Below, in pieces: positions 35,689 through 42,795 of a stretch of DNA of 64,000 bases (within the stretch, counting starts at the first letter, position 1; every line of letters starts with the position of its first letter). Origin of the DNA: Streptomyces sp. 35G-GA-8. Lineage in GTDB: Bacteria; Actinomycetota; Actinomycetes; Streptomycetales; Streptomycetaceae. The notes beneath the pieces are model-generated. The model worked only from the letters and a program-made list of their open reading frames with translations. It searched no databases and was not told the DNA's origin. The DNA lies in NCBI RefSeq assembly GCF_023534745.1, contig NZ_JAMHJQ010000012.1:121639-185638 (forward strand), read 5' to 3'. The translations under genes and the position numbers were made by a program.

Positions 35689-35943
35689 GACCTGCTCCTT
35701 GCCTCAATGTGACGAATATGTGCCGTCGGCCGTCGATGCCGAGCGGCGCTGCCGTGACCAGGGGCCATGCCTCCCGATCGGCTCGTACGCCACGATGGCA
35801 GAGGTAGCGGACAGGTGGTGTCCGGCACTCCGAGAAGCATGGGTGTCATGCGAAACGTCCGCCCGACCACTCGCGCTGCTCCCACTCCTTCAAACGCCCC
35901 CGCGCACGACACTGGCCGTGCATACGCGGAATCCCCCGGTAGC
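35689..35943. other. Intergenic stretch, no gene seen
   Basis: 255 bases upstream of the VOC gene and downstream of the serine hydrolase; no supported coding frame or hairpin found. Confidence 0.4.
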
Positions 35944-37176
35944 TCAGCCACCCGATCCCCCATCGACCGGGGCCCCGGTGATGGCCTGCATCTCCTGTCC
36001 GATCATCTCCTGCAGCGGCATGCCGTCGCGGTTGCTGAGGATGACACCGACCCAGCCGGTGTACGGGTAGATGTCCCAGTTGGCGCCGACACCGGGGTTC
36101 CCACCGGCGCGCTGGTAGATCCACTGGCCGTTGACGATGGAGACCGGAATCCCGTACGCCCCGAACGACGCCGGTCCATGGGGGACCTTGGCAGCGGTGA
36201 GCACGTCGGCCCAGGGCCGGTCCAACACCGTGCCGTCGCCCAGCGCACGCGCGAACCGGACCAGATCCGGCGCGGTGACGAAGCCACCGTCCCCAGGGGC
36301 ATCGATGAAGGCGCGGCCCGGATTCTTGCCGAGTACGTGCGGGTCCGGGCTGCTCTGGTCCAGGTTGCGGACGGCGTCCACCACGCTCCCATCGGCCAAC
36401 TCCATGTATGGGTGCGCGATGTGCTCGTCGGTGAGCCACTGTCGCCTGGTGCAGAACGCCGAGCCGGTCATGCCGCAGCGCCCGAAGATGTTCTCCTGCA
36501 CGTAGTCCCAGTACGTCTTGCCGGTCACGGCCTCCACGATCAGCGCGGAGATGGTGATTTCCGCCTCCGCATGGGCGGTGTCAGGAATGCCCGGGACGCC
36601 CACCAGTTTCGCCTGCCGGGCCCGCTGCTCGTAGTACTCGTGCACCTCGTCCCGGCTCTGGAAGACGCGTTGCACGTCCTCCTCCGGGCTGTCCAGCCCG
36701 GAAGTGCCGGACAGCACGTGGTGGACCGTCACCTGATCGGCGATCTCCTTGGCGAAACCCTTCAGATGGGTGCCCACCGTGTCCGACAGCTTCACCTTGC
36801 CCTGCTGCGCCAACTGCAACATGGCCACCGCGCCGAACGGCTTGCCCGCCGAACTGAGGCTGAACGCGACGCCCTCGTGGTTGGCGATCCCCTTCTCCTT
36901 GTCGGCCATGCCGTAGCTGCGCGACAGCACCGTCCGGCCCCGGTGCGACAACAGCACCACGCCGGAGAACTTGCCCTCGGCGGCCAGCTTCGCCACATAC
37001 CGGTCGTAGGCTCCGCCAGGCCGGGTCTCCGGCGGGATCGGGTCGGTTGGGGCCTGGTCTGCGTGGCCGGGCTGGGCGCCCACCAGCGACGCGCCTGCCA
37101 TCACGCCGGCGGCCGTCAACCCGCCCCACCCGAGCAGCCGCCGCCGGTCGACACCCCGTACGGAATCCGAGTCCAT
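35944..37176 (-). CDS. Tat-exported beta-lactamase-family serine hydrolase
   Basis: 410 residues from ATG 37176 (AAAGGA upstream). Twin-arginine signal VDRRRLLGWGGLTAAGVMAG with Ala-x-Ala-like cleavage near PGHA. The Ser-x-x-Lys motif is in FSLSSAGKPFGAVAML, followed by a transpeptidase-like region (HVLSGTSGLDSPEED) and a C-terminal GAYGIPVSIVNGQWIYQRAG. Extracellular peptidase, esterase or D-Ala carboxypeptidase of the Pfam Beta-lactamase clan. No relation in sequence details to the cytoplasmic copy at 6041-7135. Confidence 0.88.
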   Translation of the reverse strand: MDSDSVRGVDRRRLLGWGGLTAAGVMAGASLVGAQPGHADQAPTDPIPPETRPGGAYDRYVAKLAAEGKFSGVVLLSHRGRTVLSRSYGMADKEKGIANHEGVAFSLSSAGKPFGAVAMLQLAQQGKVKLSDTVGTHLKGFAKEIADQVTVHHVLSGTSGLDSPEEDVQRVFQSRDEVHEYYEQRARQAKLVGVPGIPDTAHAEAEITISALIVEAVTGKTYWDYVQENIFGRCGMTGSAFCTRRQWLTDEHIAHPYMELADGSVVDAVRNLDQSSPDPHVLGKNPGRAFIDAPGDGGFVTAPDLVRFARALGDGTVLDRPWADVLTAAKVPHGPASFGAYGIPVSIVNGQWIYQRAGGNPGVGANWDIYPYTGWVGVILSNRDGMPLQEMIGQEMQAITGAPVDGGSGG

Positions 37177-37898
37177 GAGCACAATCCTTTCCCGATGAAC
37201 GAACCGACCGTTGATGCACCGTGGTCCATTCCTCCACTGAAGACGGGAGACCGTTGCGGTGGCGTATGCGATTTCCGATACGTCCGCGCTACACATTCCC
37301 GGGAGACCACTGGTCGTCGTACCGAAGCCAGCCCGGCGCGAACGACCCGCTGAGCCTTCCGATTCCCGGTATCCGCGTAACGACTTCGCAGACTTCGTTG
37401 AACGCGCCCGTCCTGGTTGGTTGTCCGACGTTGGCCGTCCCGTTCGTGCCCCTGGGCCTGCGCTCCTCGGTGCCCCTGTTCGGCACCGATCTCTGGAACG
37501 GGCTCACTCACCGCGAACCGGCAGCGCACGCCGGGCTCCGTCTCGCGCATCCACGACATCGACGAAGCGCGCCAAAGAAGCGCGCCACATCGGCTACGTG
37601 AGAGACGAATCCGGTCGCCGTTGCGCAACGATGGGCACGCCGCCCCGCGCCGCCTTGGCTCAGGAAACGGGTGTGGGCAGCACCGAGGAGTCGCCGCTGC
37701 TCCAAATTCCCCGGATCTAACGCCTGGTGATTTTCCAGCCCTCGTCCGTGCAGCGGAGTGTGTCTTGACGTGCTCCCTGGCCTAAAGTCCAGGGATTCCG
37801 GCCTGGGTCGTCTGACCCTTCCGGGGGCTTCCTGCTTCGGACTCATCGGACTCGTCGGTGAAGGACATGATGGCCACGACCGGACCGAACACTTCCTC
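37177..37898. other. Unrecognised stretch, probable gene debris
   Basis: About 720 bases with open frames on both strands but no frame with consistent codon bias and no family match I can support. Probably decayed genes. Confidence 0.4.
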
Positions 37899-38462
37899 TC
37901 AGCGGGGCCTGAGTCCATCGACGACTACGGCCAGCATGCGGTCCAGTTGGGGGCGCTGCTCGGGCGCGCCGGCCACGGAGAGCAGACCGGCGAGGATGCC
38001 GCCGACGTCGATCGGGTCGATGTCGCTGCGCAGTTCTCCTGCCGCAGCCCCGGTCTTGAGCATCATCGCCAGAATCTGCTGGACCTCGTCGCAGACCGGT
38101 CCGGTGCCGAAGCGGCCGGAAGCGCTCATGGCGACCAGGGCTTCGCAGATGCCGCGTCGTTCGCCGGCCCAGTCGGCGAATCGGCGCATCCACGCATGGA
38201 GGGCCTGCGCGGGGGGCTCGGTGGCCAGCAGGGTGCGCGCGTCTTCGCGCAACGGGCGGATCTGGTCCCGGTAGACCTCTTCGACCAGGTCCTCGCGGGT
38301 GGGGAAGTGCCGGTACAGGGTGGCGTTCCCCACTCCCGCGCGCTTGGCGATCGCATCCAGCGAGATCGCGCTTCCGGATGCGAAGACTTCGGTGGCCGTG
38401 GCGATCAACTGCTCGCGGTTGCGCTGCGCGTCGGCGCGCAGCGTGTTGCGTGGAGGTGTCAT
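37899..38462 (-). CDS. TetR-family regulator
   Basis: 187 residues from ATG 38462 (GGAGGTGTC just upstream on the plus-strand complement is weak, but longer frames run into the promoter region). TetR helix-turn-helix: REQLIATATEVFASGSAISL, DAIAKRAGVGNATLYRHFPT. The C-terminal region (HAWMRRFADWAGERRGICEA) fits the SbtR-like TetR_C domain. Divergent from an SDR relic and aldo/keto reductase, which it probably represses. Confidence 0.9.
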   Translation of the reverse strand: MTPPRNTLRADAQRNREQLIATATEVFASGSAISLDAIAKRAGVGNATLYRHFPTREDLVEEVYRDQIRPLREDARTLLATEPPAQALHAWMRRFADWAGERRGICEALVAMSASGRFGTGPVCDEVQQILAMMLKTGAAAGELRSDIDPIDVGGILAGLLSVAGAPEQRPQLDRMLAVVVDGLRPR

Positions 38463-38600
38463 GACCTTCGCGATCGTGAGTGTCGGACGGGGCTCGGGAA
38501 CGAATCGGGGATGTCCCCGGTTCAGTGTACGGTGAGGCAAAGCGGGGAGGTCCCCGTTACGGGTGATCTCACCCATCGCTTCAGCGACGAAAGGTTTGGC

Positions 38601-38864
38601 ATGCCTAACGTGCTCATCACCGGCGGGACGACCGGGATCGGCAGAGCGACGGCCGAGCTGCTGCACACCCGCGGCTACCAGGTCGCGGTCACCGGGCAGA
38701 ATCCTGATTCCCTCGCACGGGCACGATCCGAACTCCCCGCCGACGTACTCGTCGTCCGATCCGATGCGGTCGCGGAAGTCGTCGCCTTCCTCGCCTCGGA
38801 CGCCGCCGGCTACATCACCGGCCAGGGCGTCACCGTGGCCGGCGGCTACGGGCTCGGCGCCTGA
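38601..38864 (+). pseudogene. SDR-family gene with large in-frame deletion
   Basis: 87 residues: PNVLITGGTTGIGRATAELL-HTRGYQVAVTG is the N-terminal Rossmann part, and AEVVAFLASDAAGYITGQGV-TVAGGY the C-terminus. The middle 150 residues, including NAG and YxxxK, are gone, with the frame kept. It cannot be a working dehydrogenase. The stop is followed by the aldo/keto reductase gene. Confidence 0.75.
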
Positions 38865-38935
38865 TGAACATCCACGGGCCCTCGACCGGCCCGCACGCAG
38901 CACACGCCAGGAACCACACCTCACAGGAGAACACG

Positions 38936-40000
38936 ATGGCGCTCACGCTCGACACCTACCGGCAGCTTGGACGTTCCGGCCTGCGGGTCTCACCACTCGC
39001 GCTCGGCGCGGCCACCTTCGGCAACGACTGGGGCTGGGGCGCGGAGCAGGACGAGGCGCGGAAACTGTTCGACCTCTACGTCGAGCGCGGTGGAAACTTC
39101 ATCGACACCGCGGTCACCTACACCAACGGCACCTCCGAGCGCATGCTCGGCGAGTTCGCCCGAAACCGACGCGACAGCCTCGTCCTGGCGACCAAGTACA
39201 CGACGCTGCGCCGGCCCGATGACCCCAACTCCGGGGGCGCCGGCCGAAAGAGCCTGTTCGGCGCGGTCGAGACCAGCCTGCGACAGCTGAACACCGACTA
39301 CATCGACCTGCTCTACCTGCACGTATGGGACTCCACCACTCCCGTGGAGGAGATTCTTCGCGGCCTGGACGATCTGGTGCGCCAAGGCAAGATCCTCTAC
39401 GTCGCCATCTCCAACACCCCGGCCTGGCAGATCTCACGCATGCAGACGATCGCCGACCTGCGCGGCTGGTCGCCACTGACGGCGCTGCAATTGGAGTACA
39501 ACCTGGTGGAACGCACCGGGGAGCGTGACCTGCTGCCGATGGCCCAGGAGCTGGGACTGGGAACCGTGCTGTGGTCCCCCTTGGCAGGTGGAGTCCTCAC
39601 CGGCAAGTACAGCCGCCAGGACTTGACCGCACCGACGTCCGACCAGAGCGAGAGCGCCCGCAAGAGCTTCAACCTGGCCCTGGGCGGAGTGACCGAACGC
39701 AACCTCGCCATCGTGGACGTCGTCAAGGAGGTCGCCGCGGAACTGGGCAGTACGCCTGCACAGGTCGGACTCGCCTGGACCTTGCACAACCCACGGGTGA
39801 CCGCGCCCATCGTCGGGGCGCGAACCGCCGAACAGCTGCGGGAGAACCTGGGAGCCCTCGACGTCGACCTCACCCCGTCACAGATGGCGCGCCTGGACGA
39901 GGTCAGCGCGATCGACCTCGGCTTCCCCCACGCCATGCTCGCCAGTGACCACATCCGCGTACAGACCCGCGGCGACCTGAAGATTCAGGCCCGCCGTTGA
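38936..40000 (+). CDS. Aldo/keto reductase
   Basis: 354 residues from ATG 38936 (AGGAGAACACG upstream). AKR motifs: NFIDTAVTYTNGTSERMLGE with catalytic Asp and Tyr, VLATKYTT with Lys, LLYLHVWDST with His, and APIVGARTAEQLRENLGAL for cofactor binding. Closer to the YdbC/PdxI or NSFL0-type AKR group than to the copy at 34126. Probably regulated by the divergent TetR. Confidence 0.9.
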   Translation: MALTLDTYRQLGRSGLRVSPLALGAATFGNDWGWGAEQDEARKLFDLYVERGGNFIDTAVTYTNGTSERMLGEFARNRRDSLVLATKYTTLRRPDDPNSGGAGRKSLFGAVETSLRQLNTDYIDLLYLHVWDSTTPVEEILRGLDDLVRQGKILYVAISNTPAWQISRMQTIADLRGWSPLTALQLEYNLVERTGERDLLPMAQELGLGTVLWSPLAGGVLTGKYSRQDLTAPTSDQSESARKSFNLALGGVTERNLAIVDVVKEVAAELGSTPAQVGLAWTLHNPRVTAPIVGARTAEQLRENLGALDVDLTPSQMARLDEVSAIDLGFPHAMLASDHIRVQTRGDLKIQARR

Positions 40001-40009
40001 CGGACGCGC

Positions 40010-40386
40010 GCGGGGCGCCGGCCCTCGCCCTCGCGCGCGCCCGCGCGAATGGCAATCCGTACGGCACCGGGGGCAGGGAGGACGCCGCGCAGGCAGCAGC
40101 CTTCGGCGATGGGGGCGTTGAGGTAGTACAGCAGGTGGCGGCTGACGCCTGCCTACTGCTCCCGGTCTTCGAGGTCGGTCATGAACTCATCCAGGCAGGA
40201 CACGGGTTGTGCGGCTGGTTACGGCACAGGTCTCCGTCCTTGGTCTTGCGGAGACACTGCACGATGACGGTGAAGCGCACCTGAGCGGGCCTGCCGCCGG
40301 TCCTCACGGCAACGCCGTCGTACTCCGGACGCCCACGGGGCTTCCCGTGGCCGAACCCACGGGAAGCGCCGAACGGTGGGACAAGC
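40010..40386 (-). other. Fragmented minus-strand ORF, unrecognised
   Basis: Minus-strand frames contain VQCLRKTKDGDLCRNQPHNP and, shifted, CLDEFMTDLEDREQ-stop, GVSRHLLYYLNAPIAEGCCL. Codon bias suggests a former coding region with at least one frameshift and one stop. Not identified. Confidence 0.35.
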
Positions 40387-41292
40387 TCAAACGCGGACCA
40401 CGATCTTCCCCCGCGTGCGTCCGCGCTCGGCGTACGCGTGCGCTTCCGCGATCTGTTCGAGCGGGTAGGTCCGCTCGATGCGCGGTGTGTAGCGGCCCTG
40501 CCGGCCGAGTTCACCCGCTTCGGCGAGGAGCGTGGAATCGTTCTCCGCGTTGGCCAGATGCACGCCCAGGCGATGCGCGTTGGCGTGGTCGGCGATCGTC
40601 GACACGCGAGCAGGGTCGCCCACGATCGCGATGAGATCGCCCAAGGACCCCGAGGCCGCGGTGTCGAGCACGATGTCGACACCGTCCGGAGCCAGGGCGG
40701 CGAGTCGCTCCGCGAGGCCGGCGCCGTAGGTGGTGGGAACGGCTCCGAGGGAGGTGAGGAAATCGTGGTTGCGCTCGCTGGCCGTCCCGATCACAGTGGC
40801 GCCCTGAGCCACCGCGATCTCGACCGCGGCACTGCCCACGCCTCCGGCGGCGCCCTCGATGAGAAGGGTGCGCCCCCGCAGAGGCCCGAGCGCCTTCAGC
40901 CCGCCCATCCCGGTCACGGACGCCAGACCGGCACCGGCGGCCTCCTCGTCGGTCCATGTGGTGGGCGCGTGTGCCCAGGCCGAGAACACGGCCAGCTCCG
41001 CCGTCGCGCCGGTGACGCCGCCCAGCCCGAAGACACGGTCGCCAACGCTCACCCCCTGCACCCCCTCACCGATCTCGTCGACCACGCCGACGGCATCACG
41101 TCCGGGAATCGCGGGCAGATCCACGGAAAGCACCTCTCGCACCGCGCCGGAACGCACCTTCCAGTCGACGGGATTGACGCTGGCCGCCGCGACGCGGACG
41201 CGGATCTCGCCGGGCCCGGGATGCGGGTCCGGTACCTGTTCGACCACAAGAGTCTCCACACCGCCGTACTCGTGATAGCGGGCTGCGCGCAT
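40387..41292 (-). CDS. MDR-family NADP-dependent oxidoreductase
   Basis: 301 residues from ATG 41292. Quinone-oxidoreductase-like MDR without zinc: SVNPVDWKVRSG, PGRDAVGVVDEIG, Rossmann motif EGAAGGVGSAAVEIAVAQGA and C-terminal YAERGRTRGKIVVRV. Paralogue of the gene at 16283-17227 (same domain order). Divergent from a MerR gene, with a perfect 7-6-7 dyad between them. Confidence 0.9.
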   Translation of the reverse strand: MRAARYHEYGGVETLVVEQVPDPHPGPGEIRVRVAAASVNPVDWKVRSGAVREVLSVDLPAIPGRDAVGVVDEIGEGVQGVSVGDRVFGLGGVTGATAELAVFSAWAHAPTTWTDEEAAGAGLASVTGMGGLKALGPLRGRTLLIEGAAGGVGSAAVEIAVAQGATVIGTASERNHDFLTSLGAVPTTYGAGLAERLAALAPDGVDIVLDTAASGSLGDLIAIVGDPARVSTIADHANAHRLGVHLANAENDSTLLAEAGELGRQGRYTPRIERTYPLEQIAEAHAYAERGRTRGKIVVRV

Positions 41293-41391
41293 GACGTTCT
41301 GCCTTTCCACGTGGCCGGAACCGGCCGTTCGTGAGATCAGTGGGGTGAGTGGGGCGAATGTTCGGCGAGCGCCGACGCCCACTACGCTAAA

Positions 41392-41411
41392 ACCTGACGT
41401 TGGTGTCAGGT
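41392..41411. promoter_or_regulatory. MerR-type operator
   Basis: ACCTGAC-GTTGGT-GTCAGGT, perfect 7-bp arms around 6 bases, 100 bases upstream of the oxidoreductase start and 40 bases upstream of the MerR start. Shape and place fit a MerR dyad within a promoter spacer. Confidence 0.7.
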
Positions 41412-41450
41412 GCAAGTCGGGCTGGTCGCCCGAACAGAGGAGGAGGACCG

Positions 41451-41816
41451 GTGCGCATCGGTGAGGTCGCCGACAAGGCGGGAGTGAGCGTTCGCGCGCT
41501 GCGCTACTACGAGGAACAGGATCTGCTCCCGGCCTACCGCAGCCCAGGCGGCCAGCGGCATTACCCCGACACGGCCGTCGGCCGAGTCCGGCTGATCCAA
41601 CAACTGTATGCCGCGGGCCTCCCCAGCAGAGTGGTCCGCCAGGTGCTGCCGTGCGTGGACTCGGGTGAAGCGGCCCCGGCACTCCTGGGCCAGCTGACGG
41701 CCGAGCGTGTCCGCATCGACCAGCGGATCACCGACCTGCTCGCTGTGCGCGACCGGCTCGACGACGTGATCGCCATCACGCGCGACCCTGACGCCGACTG
41801 CTCTCACATGCGGTGA
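41451..41816 (+). CDS. MerR-family regulator
   Basis: 121 residues from GTG 41451, with GGAGGAGGACC upstream. MerR winged-helix: IGEVADKAGVSVRALRYYEE-QDLLPAYRSPGGQRHYPDTA, then a coiled-coil dimerisation helix (LTAERVRIDQRITDLLAVRD). The short C-terminus (DPDADCSHMR) has a single Cys, unlike metal sensors of the family. It probably activates the divergent oxidoreductase gene in response to an organic or oxidative signal. Confidence 0.9.
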   Translation: MRIGEVADKAGVSVRALRYYEEQDLLPAYRSPGGQRHYPDTAVGRVRLIQQLYAAGLPSRVVRQVLPCVDSGEAAPALLGQLTAERVRIDQRITDLLAVRDRLDDVIAITRDPDADCSHMR

Positions 41817-42227
41817 AGACCACGGCGAAGACCACTGCCGTAATGACCTCGGACGCCGCCGGACGAGGCCGAAACGCCTGGCCAGGTCCGTCTCAGTACG
41901 TGTGGTTCCGGGTACGTGTGGTTCCGGACGGGTGTCGTCGTCGGCTGTGCCCGGCCGTTCCCGGTCAAGCTCTGGCCGATTGCCTGTCCGGCGGTTTGAG
42001 CGGCTTCGATCACCTATTCGAGTCGTCGACGCGGAGATCTCCCCATACACGGAGGTCTCGATCACCACGGCGGACGGAACGGTCCTCGACGCCTCGTTGA
42101 GTGTCCCGCACGACCTCGCCCCCGGACAGAGCTGTCCGCGGTCGTCCTGCCCGCCCAGCTGATCAATATCGGGCAGCGGGCCGGCCGGCCGCAGGGCCTC
42201 GGGACGGATGAGCTCAGCCGCACCCGG
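41817..42227. other. Intergenic stretch with a 16-bp tandem repeat
   Basis: Contains GTACGTGTGGTTCCGG twice in tandem (about 41898-41929). A frame near 42020-42120 reads SPYTEVSITTADGTVLDASL, possibly the start of a lost hydrolase gene, but nothing follows. Confidence 0.4.
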
Positions 42228-42548
42228 TCACAGACCCGTGGCGTCCCTGGCCTTTTTCAGTACGGAGCCGATCGCGTCCACCGCGGCGTCGTGCCGCCTC
42301 GCGCGCGCCGCCCGGTCCGCCGGCACCAGCCGCGCGGCGGCCTGCACGGCATAGTCGTCCGGGGCTCCGAAAGCGGACTGCGGGTCCTCTCCCGTATCCG
42401 CGCAGTGCGTCGTGACCTCCTTGACCGCCTGGAGCACCACTGCCCGGTCCACGCCCGGCTGCATGGCAAGCCGTACCTGGAAACGCGCCATCCACTTCTC
42501 GCGGTCCTTCTCGCTCGCCGCGTCTGTTGTCGGGTCCTTCTTCGCCAC
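42228..42548 (-). CDS. Hypothetical protein
   Basis: 106 residues from GTG 42548 (GGGAGAG five bases upstream); ATG 42581 in frame has no ribosome-binding site. Basic, helical protein: EKDREKWMARFQVRLAMQPG, VDRAVVLQAVKEVTTHCADT, GAPDDYAVQAAARLVPADRA. The pattern of a helical pack followed by FGxPxxYA recalls short HAAS-type modules fused to membrane proteins, but this is a free-standing protein and I do not assign a family. Confidence 0.65.
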   Translation of the reverse strand: MAKKDPTTDAASEKDREKWMARFQVRLAMQPGVDRAVVLQAVKEVTTHCADTGEDPQSAFGAPDDYAVQAAARLVPADRAARARRHDAAVDAIGSVLKKARDATGL

Positions 42549-42602
42549 GTGCTCTCCCGGGTGATGGCAGTCGTCCGTCATGGAAGTGGACGCCGGAAGA
42601 TC

Positions 42603-42646
42603 GAAATGGGTTCCACAAAAGAGAAAGTGGGTTCCACAAAAGAGAA
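42603..42646. repeat. 21-bp direct repeat, low G+C
   Basis: TGGGTTCCACAAAAGAGAA occurs at 42607-42625 and 42628-42646 (period 21). It sits upstream of the hypothetical gene ending at 42228 and is much more AT-rich than its surroundings; could be a regulator-binding pair. Confidence 0.6.
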
Positions 42647-42795
42647 CGTCACGGATCACCGGTCCCGGCACAGCTTCCATTCCCGCGCACACCCACGACA
42701 GCCTCCCTGACCTCGGCCCGGCGACCACCCTCGTCGTCATCGTTCTCGCGGACGCGTACTCGCTCCGCCACGAGGACAGGGGAAGGCCGTGGCGG

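Noticed and set aside
35669-37353. Plus-strand open frames opposite the second serine hydrolase
   Set aside because: The minus strand encodes a Tat-exported hydrolase with clear motifs; the plus frames have none.
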